Source: Taibaiella chishuiensis
GTDB lineage: Bacteria; Bacteroidota; Bacteroidia; Chitinophagales; Chitinophagaceae
Length of the DNA stretch: 64,000 nucleotides
Reading direction: 5' to 3'
NCBI RefSeq assembly: GCF_003014535.1
Contig: NZ_PYGD01000009.1
Location: forward strand, 124,001 to 188,000
In this document: in pieces, positions 40,485 to 48,698 of the stretch
Numbering within the stretch: the stretch's first letter is position 1
How the letters are laid out: every line of letters begins with the position of its first letter
The notes under the pieces: generated by a model
Seen by the model: the letters and a program-made list of their open reading frames with translations, nothing else
Databases searched by the model: none
Told to the model about the DNA's origin: nothing
Position numbers and translations under genes: made by a program

Positions 40485-42104
40485 ATGCAAGAATACGGCC
40501 TCAAAAATTCTAATGCAAACCTTGCTGACGCGGGGTTAAATGTTGCAATTGCTCATTGGAACTTATCTTCTGAAGAGCTTACAAAAAAAACGATAGAACT
40601 GGGACAAGGCGAGTTGAACGATACTAATGCCCTTTGTGTTAGCACCGGCAAATTTACCGGCCGCTCCCCTAAAGACAAATTCACCGTTAAGGATGCAATC
40701 ACTGAAAAATCGGTTGATTGGGGTGATGTAAATATCCCTTTTGCTCCTGAGGCATTTGATAAGCTGTACGATAAAGTGTGCGCTTACTTATCCGGCAAAG
40801 AAGTATGGGTGCGTGACGCTTATGCCTGTGCTGATCCTAAATTCAGACTGAACATCCGCGTTGTAAACGAAACGCCATGGGCCAACCTGTTCTGCAACGA
40901 CCTGTTCCTGCGTCCTACAGAAGACGAGATCAAAACACAAACTCCGGATTGGACCATCATCCAGGCTCCTGGTTTCCAGGCCGATCCTGCTGTTGACGGT
41001 ACCCGCCAGGGCAATTTCACCATCGTTAACTTTACCCGTAAAGTAATCCTGATCGGTGGTAGCGCTTATACCGGCGAAATGAAAAAAGGCATCTTCGGCG
41101 TACTGAACTTCGTACTGCCGCACGATCATAAAGTATTATCCATGCACTGCTCTGCCAACGAAGGTAAAGACGGCGACGTAGCCCTGTTCTTCGGTCTGAG
41201 CGGTACCGGCAAAACCACCCTGAGCGCCGATCCTAACCGTGCCCTTATCGGTGATGACGAGCATGGCTGGGCCGATGGTTCTGTATTCAACTTCGAAGGC
41301 GGTTGCTATGCAAAATGTATCGACCTGAGCGCTGAAAAAGAACCACAGATCTTTAACGCGATCAAACCCGGCGCCCTGCTGGAAAACATCAAATTTATCG
41401 AGGGTACCAAAACGGTAGATTATGCAGATGGCAGCATCACGGAAAACACCCGTGCCGCTTACCCGATCTTCCACATCGATAATGCTAAAGAACCATCTTA
41501 CGGTGGCGATCCTAAAAATATCTTCTTCCTTACCTGTGACGCATTCGGTATCCTGCCCCCGATCTCTAAACTGACCAAAGGCCAGGCTATGTACCACTTC
41601 ATCAGTGGTTATACCGCTAAGGTTGCCGGTACAGAAGTGGGCGTTACCGAGCCGCAGACTACTTTCTCTGCCTGCTTCGGCCGCGTATTCCTGCCCCTGC
41701 ACCCGACTAAATATGCCGAGCTGCTGGGTAAAAAACTGGAAGAGCATCCTGACGCTAAAGTATGGCTGATCAACACAGGCTGGAGCGGTGGCGCTTATGG
41801 CACCGGTAGCCGTATGAGCCTGAAATACACGCGTGCTATGATCACTGCAGCCCTGAACGGCGAACTGGACAACGTAGAATATGTACCGCACAGCGTATTT
41901 GGCGTATTGAAGCCACAAAGCTGCCCGGGCGTACCTGCTGAAATCCTGAACCCACGCGAAACATGGGCGGATAAAGAAGCGTACGATAAGAAAGCAAACG
42001 AACTGGCTGGCCTGTTCGTGAAAAACTTCGAAAAGTATGCCGACCAGGCTAACGAAGAAATCCTGGCAGCAGCGCCTAAAGTAGCTGTTGACGTGATTAA
42101 CTAA
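40485..42104 (+). CDS. pckA: Phosphoenolpyruvate carboxykinase (ATP)
   Basis: PckA converts oxaloacetate and ATP to PEP, CO2 and ADP, a key gluconeogenic or anaplerotic step. At 539 residues it has the normal ATP-type length. Visible motifs include the early substrate loop STGKFTGRSPKDKF, the P-loop FFGLSGTGKTTLSADPNRAL, the kinase-2 region LIGDDEHGWADGSVFNFEGG and the later arginine-rich segment GTGSRMSLKYTRAMI. Codon use is highly biased, as expected for an abundant enzyme. A terminator follows at 42133. Confidence 0.97.
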   Translation: MQEYGLKNSNANLADAGLNVAIAHWNLSSEELTKKTIELGQGELNDTNALCVSTGKFTGRSPKDKFTVKDAITEKSVDWGDVNIPFAPEAFDKLYDKVCAYLSGKEVWVRDAYACADPKFRLNIRVVNETPWANLFCNDLFLRPTEDEIKTQTPDWTIIQAPGFQADPAVDGTRQGNFTIVNFTRKVILIGGSAYTGEMKKGIFGVLNFVLPHDHKVLSMHCSANEGKDGDVALFFGLSGTGKTTLSADPNRALIGDDEHGWADGSVFNFEGGCYAKCIDLSAEKEPQIFNAIKPGALLENIKFIEGTKTVDYADGSITENTRAAYPIFHIDNAKEPSYGGDPKNIFFLTCDAFGILPPISKLTKGQAMYHFISGYTAKVAGTEVGVTEPQTTFSACFGRVFLPLHPTKYAELLGKKLEEHPDAKVWLINTGWSGGAYGTGSRMSLKYTRAMITAALNGELDNVEYVPHSVFGVLKPQSCPGVPAEILNPRETWADKEAYDKKANELAGLFVKNFEKYADQANEEILAAAPKVAVDVIN

Positions 42105-42132
42105 GTGCATGTCCCTGATCAATAAGATACCC

Positions 42133-42165
42133 GCAACCCGGCCTCCAGGCCGGGTTGCTTTTTTT
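42133..42165 (+). terminator. Terminator of pckA
   Basis: GCAACCCGGCC and GGCCGGGTTGC form a perfect 11-bp stem around TCCA, followed by TTTTTTT. Confidence 0.92.
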
Positions 42166-42187
42166 AAGAAAAAAAATTGTCCTTCTT

Positions 42188-42213
42188 TGTAACTTTTTTT
42201 ACCGGCTACCGAT
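42188..42213 (+). promoter_or_regulatory. Possible ECF-type autoregulated promoter
   Basis: TGTAAC (42188-42193) and CCGAT (42209-42213) are 15 bp apart, 11 bp before the sigma factor gene. The TGTAAC element resembles what is recognised by some Bacteroidota ECF factors, and no TAnnTTTG is present here. This is pattern-based inference only. Confidence 0.35.
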
Positions 42214-42223
42214 TAACTAGTAA

Positions 42224-42709
42224 ATGACCACTACTGAATACAATCAATGCGTACGAGAACTGGCCGATGGCCTGTATCGCTTTGCATGTAAAAGCATGAA
42301 TGATCAGGAGGAGGCCAAGGATGTAGTGCAGCAAGCCTTTGTAACGTTATGGGAAAAACGGGAAATGGTAGCGGCAGAGAAAGGAAAAAGTTTCCTGTTT
42401 ACCATTGTGTACCGGCGCTGTATGGATATACACCGAACGCGGGGCCGGACCCGCAGTACCGAAAACCTGAACGAAAATGTGCTGACCGAACAACCCAAAC
42501 CCCACGACCTGAAAAAAATATTACAAAATGCCCTGTCTACCCTGGACACACAAGCCAAAAACCTGGTGTTATTAAAGGACTACGAAGGATACAGTTATGA
42601 AGAGATCGCTACACTAACAGATTTGAATACCACACAAGTAAAAGTGTACCTGCACCGCGCAAGAAAAGAACTGAGACAATACCTGGTAAGCAGAGCACAT
42701 ATAATCTGA
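42224..42709 (+). CDS. ECF-type RNA polymerase sigma factor
   Basis: The 161-residue protein is a group IV sigma factor with region 2 (FACKSMNDQEEAKDVVQQAF and the following VTLWEKR) and region 4 (LSTLDTQAKNLVLLKDYEGY with YEEIATLTDLNTTQVKVYLH), joined by a short linker. It would direct RNA polymerase to a small set of promoters. The next gene (after 7 bp) encodes an anti-sigma-like membrane protein and the third an outer-membrane protein, so this looks like a sigma/anti-sigma/effector cassette, probably activated by an envelope signal. Confidence 0.92.
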   Translation: MTTTEYNQCVRELADGLYRFACKSMNDQEEAKDVVQQAFVTLWEKREMVAAEKGKSFLFTIVYRRCMDIHRTRGRTRSTENLNENVLTEQPKPHDLKKILQNALSTLDTQAKNLVLLKDYEGYSYEEIATLTDLNTTQVKVYLHRARKELRQYLVSRAHII

Positions 42710-42716
42710 GTTAAAC

Positions 42717-43550
42717 ATGGAAATCAATCCAAACAATATAGAAGAGCAGATCCTGTTGTACGTAGACGGGGAACTGAGCACCGAAGAGGCCGGCAACTTG
42801 CTGCAGTACATCGCCCTGCATCCGCAATGGCGTATCCTGCTCGAAGAGTACAAGAGCCTGGTGCTGCCGCCGGAGGATGAGTTGGTGTTTGAAGGGAAGG
42901 AAGCGCTCCTGCAACCGGAGCCGCAGGTACTGCCCTTTAAACCGAGCCGCAAACCGGTACTGATGCGCCGCGCCGCAGCAGTAGCATTGATTGCAGGTGC
43001 GGCAGGTCTTACCTGGCTGTTTTCCCGCCAGGATATTGGTAGCGCATTACCCGGCAGTACGCCTGTAGCCCTGGTACACCAGCCCGTTGCAGTTGATACC
43101 ACGACGCCCGGGGCGCCGGCTACTGTAACGCCGACCCCAACCGTTATGATCGCCCGCAGCAATACCCAAACGATGACTACAGCGAAAAACGGGGTAGTAC
43201 AACCTGCAACAGCATTGCCCGGAGCGCAGGTAGCCCGGCACGAATCGACACCTGTAGACCCGATAGCCGGCAACCTGCCTGTTGCCGTAGGCGAGGCGCC
43301 TCCCAAACAACGGGCACTTGAAATGCAGCGGCCCCTGGCTTTAACAGAAGCGGAATCTGCGGATGCCCTGGCCAGCAAGGCTTCCCTGCCCGGATGGTTG
43401 CCGGTAAGCGACCAGAAGCTGGAAGGACTGAACGGCCTGATCGCCCATATCCGCGGCGTAAAAGACAGTGTGGCGTCCAAAGCAGCACAACTGAAACGAA
43501 CCACCTTTGTGATCCGTCTCGGTGAAAAAGAAATTGCTTTTAGAAAATAA
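42717..43550 (+). CDS. Anti-sigma-factor-like single-pass membrane protein
   Basis: This 277-residue protein has an N-terminal cytosolic segment of about 80 residues (NIEEQILLYVDGELSTEEAG with NLLQYIALHPQWRILLEEYK) that resembles anti-sigma domains, but without the His-x3-Cys-x2-Cys zinc motif. A single membrane helix follows near residues 85-100 (AAAVALIAGAAGLTWLF), then a long Pro/Thr/Ala-rich periplasmic part. By position, 7 bp after the sigma factor gene, it is probably its regulator. It is not a canonical zinc anti-sigma factor. Confidence 0.7.
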   Translation: MEINPNNIEEQILLYVDGELSTEEAGNLLQYIALHPQWRILLEEYKSLVLPPEDELVFEGKEALLQPEPQVLPFKPSRKPVLMRRAAAVALIAGAAGLTWLFSRQDIGSALPGSTPVALVHQPVAVDTTTPGAPATVTPTPTVMIARSNTQTMTTAKNGVVQPATALPGAQVARHESTPVDPIAGNLPVAVGEAPPKQRALEMQRPLALTEAESADALASKASLPGWLPVSDQKLEGLNGLIAHIRGVKDSVASKAAQLKRTTFVIRLGEKEIAFRK

Positions 43551-43638
43551 AACAGAGAAAACGCCGGCAGGTGCGCAAAGCAGCTGATTGTGCAAGCCGC
43601 CGGGCTTTCGACCATTAACATCCCTAAACAAACAGATT

Positions 43639-44526
43639 ATGTCCCGTATAAGCATTATAATAACCGCACTGACCTTAATGGCTACCACAGCAGTAGCGCA
43701 AAACAAACCGGCCGAAACCGTAACACTTACCGAAGATCAGCCCGATAAAAGCGGTATGCTGGTACTCGGCAAGAAAGATTCTGCCAGCAAAAACACGACC
43801 TATTTATCCCTGGGTACCGGGGGCGTTAGAGTAACCTCGAAAAGGCAGGATAGCATCAACAAAAGGAAAACCGTGGAAATGCATTGGCTGATGTTTGACC
43901 TGGGCATCAATGCCCTCAACGATCGCACCAATTACAATGATGCCGCGGCACAACAATACCTGCAGGTGCCCGATGATAAGAAGAACGGTAATCTCTTTTC
44001 GTTGCGGCAGGGCAAGTCGATCAACGTAAATATCTGGCCCGTACTGATGAATATTAAACTGCTGCAAAGCCGCGCACAGAAAATATCGCTGTATACCGGC
44101 GCAGGGCTGCAACTCTACAACTTTAAATTCAACAGGGACATTTCCTATGTCAACGAAACCCGGCCGATGGTGATCGAGGACAACGTACGGTTCAGCAAGA
44201 ACAAACTGGCCTTTGCTTATGTAAGCATCCCCATGATGTTTAACTTCAAAACCCGTATGGGTGGCAGCAACCTCTGGCTGGTATATGGCTTTGGTGCGAT
44301 TGGCGGTTACTGCTTCGACTCCTGGACCAAACAGATCTCCGACGAAAGAGGCAAACAGAAGAACCATGATGAATTCAACTTCCAGAAGTTTAACCTGAAC
44401 CTCAGCGGCGAGATCGGCATCGATAACTATATCCGCTTTTATGCTACCTACCAGGTAACTAATTTATACAAAGATGCGCTGGTGCAAAATCCGTACTGTA
44501 TCGGTATCCGCTTCTTCGGCATCTAA
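43639..44526 (+). CDS. Outer-membrane beta-barrel protein, unknown function
   Basis: From the ATG at 43639 the protein has 295 residues with a clear signal peptide (SRISIIITALTLMATTAVAQ). The mature part alternates hydrophobic and polar residues in strands such as IWPVLMNIKLLQSRAQKISL, LYTGAGLQLYNFKF-like YTGAGLQLYNFKFN and LAFAYVSIPMMFNFKTRMG, and it ends in GIRFFGI, typical of Bacteroidota small barrels. The frame extends 17 codons upstream, but that would bury the signal peptide. It is the third gene of the ECF cassette, 88 bp after the anti-sigma-like gene, and is the likely target or sensor of that unit. Confidence 0.72.
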   Translation: MSRISIIITALTLMATTAVAQNKPAETVTLTEDQPDKSGMLVLGKKDSASKNTTYLSLGTGGVRVTSKRQDSINKRKTVEMHWLMFDLGINALNDRTNYNDAAAQQYLQVPDDKKNGNLFSLRQGKSINVNIWPVLMNIKLLQSRAQKISLYTGAGLQLYNFKFNRDISYVNETRPMVIEDNVRFSKNKLAFAYVSIPMMFNFKTRMGGSNLWLVYGFGAIGGYCFDSWTKQISDERGKQKNHDEFNFQKFNLNLSGEIGIDNYIRFYATYQVTNLYKDALVQNPYCIGIRFFGI

Positions 44527-44553
44527 GATTTTCATGCATTTTGCTTATTTAGC

Positions 44554-44587
44554 AAGGGCCGCCCTTTCAAGGGTGGCTTTGTTTTTT
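44554..44587 (+). terminator. Terminator after the ECF cassette
   Basis: AAGGGCCGCCCTT and AAGGGTGGCTTT pair in a short-loop hairpin with one G-U, followed by GTTTTTT on the + strand. It lies 28 bp after the barrel gene's stop. Confidence 0.7.
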
Positions 44588-44604
44588 ATGCTTACCTTGC
44601 AGTT

Positions 44605-45399
44605 ATGTCGTCACTAACCATAAGCCTGATCCAGAGCAACCTCTACTGGGAAGATAAAGAACGTAACCTGCAACAGTTTGCGGACAAGATCGCCGGCTTG
44701 CCGGCCAGCAGCCAGGTAGTGGTACTGCCCGAAATGTTCAGCACGGGGTTCAGCATGCAGCCCGAAACCTTCGCCGAAACGATGGACGGCACTACGGTAG
44801 CCTGGTTACGGCAAACGGCCAAAGCCAACCGGAAGATCATTACCGGTAGTATGATCGTAGCCGAGGACGGACAGTATTATAACCGGTTAATATGGATGCA
44901 ACCCGATGGCACCTGTTATCATTACGATAAAAGGCACCTTTTCGGTTTTGCCGGCGAAGACCGTCATTATACGGCGGGCGATAAAAGGCTGATTGTCCGG
45001 GTAAATGGCTGGAAGCTATGCCTGCAGGTGTGTTACGACCTGCGCTTCCCCGTATGGGCAAGACAAAAAGGAACGCCCGACAGCACCGATGGCTTGTACG
45101 ATATCCTGTTGTACGTGGCCAACTGGCCGCAAAGACGCAGCCTGCCCTGGAAGACCTTGTTACAGGCAAGGGCCATCGAAAACCAGGCCTATGTGATTGG
45201 TGTGAACCGGGTAGGTAATGACGGCAACGATATCTACCATAGCGGCGACAGCAGCCTTATCGACCCGTTGGGCAATATCATCTGGCAACAGGCCGATGAG
45301 GAAGCCGTATATACCCATACCCTGCGCAAAGAAGACCTGGAGCAGGTGCGCAGCCAATTCCCTTTCCTTAACGACGCCGATCCGTTTATGATCCTGTAA
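44605..45399 (+). CDS. Carbon-nitrogen hydrolase, omega-amidase (YafV/Nit2) type
   Basis: The 264-residue protein belongs to the nitrilase superfamily. The catalytic triad is visible: Glu in VVLPEMFSTGFSM, Lys in YDKRHLFGF and Cys in LQVCYDLRFP. The phrase MFSTGFSMQPE and the ending LNDADPFMIL are characteristic of YafV-like omega-amidases, which hydrolyse alpha-keto acid amides such as alpha-ketoglutaramate made by glutamine transaminases. It probably helps with metabolite repair or the methionine salvage link. Its stop is 6 bp from that of the convergent comEC gene. Confidence 0.88.
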   Translation: MSSLTISLIQSNLYWEDKERNLQQFADKIAGLPASSQVVVLPEMFSTGFSMQPETFAETMDGTTVAWLRQTAKANRKIITGSMIVAEDGQYYNRLIWMQPDGTCYHYDKRHLFGFAGEDRHYTAGDKRLIVRVNGWKLCLQVCYDLRFPVWARQKGTPDSTDGLYDILLYVANWPQRRSLPWKTLLQARAIENQAYVIGVNRVGNDGNDIYHSGDSSLIDPLGNIIWQQADEEAVYTHTLRKEDLEQVRSQFPFLNDADPFMIL

Positions 45400-45405
45400 G
45401 CCGGA

Positions 45406-47493
45406 TCAGATACTGCCTTCCAGTATCCAGGCGCCCGATTCCTGCACCCAGTGCACCTTTATGCCTAATGCCTGTAACTGCGCTTTCCAGCGTAGCGCTT
45501 TACTGCGCGAAAGACTGCCGTCGAGTATGACCATACCCGGGTGGAAAACCGCTTGCCAGGCTGTACCCCGGTACCGGCAGGCCGTACTGACCACGAGGTA
45601 GTCAACGGGGAAAGTACTGCCTGTTTTAAAATGCGCATCATCTTTAAGGTACAGCACCGATTTCGTACCAATCTTCCAGTAACAAATGCCGGTGTCCGCA
45701 GCTACTTCGGTAATCGCCCGGTATCCCAGCCGGGCGGGCAACAAAGTATAACTGCCGGTTTTCGGATCTACGGGATAATTGCCGGGCAGACCGGCGGCGG
45801 CTACGCTCTTACCCCTGAAGTGATCGGCCAGGCCCGACCTGGCGGTGTTGTAGATCACCAGTCTTTCGGTATGCAACGCCGTTACATCCTGGTATATAAA
45901 ACTGCCGCATAGCAGCAGGCAACAGGCTAATGTCGCATACAGGTATTGCCTGTGCCGGTTAACGCAAAAGAGACAACAACCCACAACTGCCGCCATCATC
46001 AGCCAATAGTCTGTAAGGCTTAACCACAGGTGCCTGGCATCGTCGGGCGTAAGCTGCGCCAGTTGTAATACAATGCGATGAAACCAGGCCGTGATCCGGG
46101 CCAGCACATCGCCCAGCCAGGTACAGGAGCCGAATACCGATGCCAGCAGGAACAGCAATAGCGAACCGATCATCAGCAAAGTACTGTACAGCGCGGCAGG
46201 CAGGCTGGCGGCCAGGCCCAGTAAGGGAAACTGGTGGAAGTAATACAGCACCAGCGGGAAGACGAGTATTTGTGCCGCAATGCTTACGGCAAAAGTATCC
46301 CATGCAGCCTGCAATAATTTATTGGGAGGCATAACCAGGTTACGCACCGGTTTGTAAAACAACAGGATGGATAATACCGCCAGGAAAGAAAGCTGAACAC
46401 CTACATCCCAGAGCCAGTAAGGGTTGTAGCAGAGCAGCAAAAAGGCTGTGGCTGCCCAGGTATTGATGGCATTGCCTTCCCGGCGCAGACATGTGCCGGC
46501 GGCCACAAGGGTAAAGCCCACGGCGGCGCGCACAGCAGAAGGCGGGAAACCCGTAAGCATAATATAACCCCATACGAAAGGCAGGGCCAGCAGGTATTTC
46601 AGCCAGTCATAACGTTTATAGCGGAGCCAGCTGAGCAGGAACAGCAGGATGCCGAACAACAGGGTAATATGCATACCCGATATGGCAATGATGTGTACGA
46701 TACCGGTAATGGAGTAGGCCTGCCACAAGGTATCGTCGAACGAAGCCCTTTCGTTGAGCAGGGTTGCGGCGATCAGCGAACGTGTAGTGCTGTCGCGTAC
46801 ATTGGCGTGGATACAGTCCAGTAAGGAATTGCTTAACCGGGTCGTGAACGAAGAAGCCGGTGGTCCTGTAGTTACTACCCGTATATCTTTGGGACTGATA
46901 AATGCCTGGTGGAAAATGCCGTTGCGCGCGGCATAGCGGGCATAGTTGAAGCCAAATGGATTGCCGCTTGCCTGTAGCGGGGCCAGTTTGTTGGGGATCA
47001 GCAGTAGGGTACCTGGTGGATACACAGGCAGGCTATCGCTGCGATAGAGATACAGGTTAAGGCGCCCCGAGGCGCTTTGCCAGCGGTTATGCTGCAGGCG
47101 GTAAACTACCTGTACCGGCAATAAGCGGGTGCGTGGCTTGTCCTGTGCGGGCGCATAGAGTTGTACGGCCAGTGCTTCGGTATGCTCCAGCTCATGCCCG
47201 TACCAACCGGGACTATGGCGTATGTCCTGGTAATAACACAATACAGCGCCGAGGCTCAGCAGGGTAAGGGCCAGGCTGAACCGGCGAAGCCGGAACAATA
47301 AAGCAGATGCGTTGTGCGGGAAATGGGTGGCCAGGCTGCATACAAAAGTAGCTGCGAGTGCCGATAACCAGTACCGGCCCGGTAAGGGCGGCAGTATTTG
47401 TTGCAATACAATGCCCGCCGCAAGGAGGCACAAAAGCAATACAAAAGGATAGTGGGAAAGAACACCGGTGCGGCGTTGTACATACTTGCTCAT
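45406..47493 (-). CDS. comEC: ComEC/Rec2-family DNA uptake channel
   Basis: ComEC conducts single-stranded DNA across the inner membrane during natural transformation. The 695-residue protein has several N-terminal membrane segments, a DUF4131-like extracellular region (near LNLYLYRSDSLPVYPPGTLL) and the multi-pass competence domain with IAISGMHITLLFGILLFLLS and LTGFPPSAVRAAVGFTL. The C-terminal domain (about residues 540-695) occupies the place of the metallo-beta-lactamase domain but shows no H-x-H-x-D-H motif, so it is either absent or degenerate. No other competence gene is nearby. Transformation in this organism is therefore not proven. Confidence 0.87.
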   Translation of the reverse strand: MSKYVQRRTGVLSHYPFVLLLCLLAAGIVLQQILPPLPGRYWLSALAATFVCSLATHFPHNASALLFRLRRFSLALTLLSLGAVLCYYQDIRHSPGWYGHELEHTEALAVQLYAPAQDKPRTRLLPVQVVYRLQHNRWQSASGRLNLYLYRSDSLPVYPPGTLLLIPNKLAPLQASGNPFGFNYARYAARNGIFHQAFISPKDIRVVTTGPPASSFTTRLSNSLLDCIHANVRDSTTRSLIAATLLNERASFDDTLWQAYSITGIVHIIAISGMHITLLFGILLFLLSWLRYKRYDWLKYLLALPFVWGYIMLTGFPPSAVRAAVGFTLVAAGTCLRREGNAINTWAATAFLLLCYNPYWLWDVGVQLSFLAVLSILLFYKPVRNLVMPPNKLLQAAWDTFAVSIAAQILVFPLVLYYFHQFPLLGLAASLPAALYSTLLMIGSLLLFLLASVFGSCTWLGDVLARITAWFHRIVLQLAQLTPDDARHLWLSLTDYWLMMAAVVGCCLFCVNRHRQYLYATLACCLLLCGSFIYQDVTALHTERLVIYNTARSGLADHFRGKSVAAAGLPGNYPVDPKTGSYTLLPARLGYRAITEVAADTGICYWKIGTKSVLYLKDDAHFKTGSTFPVDYLVVSTACRYRGTAWQAVFHPGMVILDGSLSRSKALRWKAQLQALGIKVHWVQESGAWILEGSI

Positions 47494-47577
47494 AAAAGAT
47501 CGTTTTAAGGATCTTTCCTAGCCGCGCTCAGGGTTTACTGGTGGTTTAAAGATACGCCATTGCTGCAATTGCGGCAA

Positions 47578-48585
47578 CTATATCTTGTCCATAATGCTGT
47601 TCGTCTCTTCGATAAAGCGTTCTATCTTCCGGGTGTTGCTGAAACTGTGGATCGTAATGGCCACGCTTTTGTTCTTATCTACCGGTTGCAGCTCCATACG
47701 CACATCGGTACCGGAGTAGATCAGGTTGGTGGTTTTGCGCACGATCAGGTAACGGATAAAGTCGCCGAAGAAATATTCTTTCTTATAGATGCCGCCTGCA
47801 TAAGAGAGGATGATCTTACGTTCGGCCTTATCGAATATCGTTTTATTGAAACAGGTGACCAGGAAGACCAGGCCCAGCAATACGGGGAAATAAGTAAGGA
47901 AGAAGGCATCGGAGGCTTTGGCACTATGCCTGCCGGCGCCTGTAGCCAGGGCGTATACACCCCAGGAAAGGAAGATCAATCCCATAATAGCAGGAAATAT
48001 CCTGGAGGCCTTTACGACATAGCGGCTGCCTTCGTTACGGTAAAAAGTAAAGCCGGTAATGGACTTGTGCATATCGATGGCAGGCTCGGTGCGGCTTGCA
48101 CCCGCTTTTATTCTTTGTTCGAGTATGGGTATCAGTTCGCGGCGAAACACCATAGCGGCGGCATGTGCGCTGTGGGCATAACCCGAAGAGATACGGATGC
48201 CTCTGCCATGGCGGTTTTCGCGGAGGAATATGCGGTAATTCATGCCGGTACTATGACTGCCGTACGATTCTATAGCCGCAATGTCGTCGTAGTTGACGGT
48301 TTTATTTTTCAGGAAACCGAAAAGATAACGCTTCATGGTCCGGTCGCCATCGTCGAATACGATACGGGTATTGCCGCCCAGGAAGAGGATAATGCCGGGT
48401 AACAGGAGCAGGATCACGAAGGGAATGGTAAAGCCCGGGTCTTTGCCATATTGCTGCATCTGGATCAGGAAAAAGGCCGCAAAAGCGCCACAGATCAGGG
48501 TTGCCATAATGCCCATCAGCTTGAAGGCGCCATTGGGGTGCAGGATAACTTCATTATTGTTGATCTCCCATTTTGTATAACGCAT
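47578..48585 (-). CDS. Membrane protein of unknown function
   Basis: From the ATG at 48585 the protein has 335 residues. Two pairs of membrane segments (near MGIMATLICGAFAAFFLI with FTIPFVILLLLPGIILF, and IFPAIMGLIFLSWGVYAL with FPVLLGLVFLVTCF) alternate with soluble beta-rich parts that look like PH-type folds: the first carries GNTRIVFDDGDRTMKRYLFG, the second NKTIFDKAERKIILSYAGG. The internal similarity suggests a duplicated module. I do not recognise the family. The frame is open 9 codons further upstream. It follows the histidine kinase gene (113 bp between them) on the same strand. Confidence 0.6.
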   Translation of the reverse strand: MRYTKWEINNNEVILHPNGAFKLMGIMATLICGAFAAFFLIQMQQYGKDPGFTIPFVILLLLPGIILFLGGNTRIVFDDGDRTMKRYLFGFLKNKTVNYDDIAAIESYGSHSTGMNYRIFLRENRHGRGIRISSGYAHSAHAAAMVFRRELIPILEQRIKAGASRTEPAIDMHKSITGFTFYRNEGSRYVVKASRIFPAIMGLIFLSWGVYALATGAGRHSAKASDAFFLTYFPVLLGLVFLVTCFNKTIFDKAERKIILSYAGGIYKKEYFFGDFIRYLIVRKTTNLIYSGTDVRMELQPVDKNKSVAITIHSFSNTRKIERFIEETNSIMDKI

Positions 48586-48610
48586 AATACAGTGTTTATA
48601 AAATGTATTC

Positions 48611-48695
48611 AAATGTACAATGCCCCTGAACCGGTAAGGCCTGCCATTTTTATCTGCGCTGCCCCCTTACATATTTGTTGCGCTTTTGTACATTT
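48611..48695. promoter_or_regulatory. Inverted pair AAATGTACAA / TTGTACATTT
   Basis: AAATGTACAA (48611-48620) and TTGTACATTT (48686-48695) are exact 10-bp inverted copies in the gap between the histidine kinase stop and the next gene's start. Each contains the palindrome TGTACA. They could be paired binding sites or long-range stem arms. Confidence 0.35.
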
Positions 48696-48698
48696 CCG

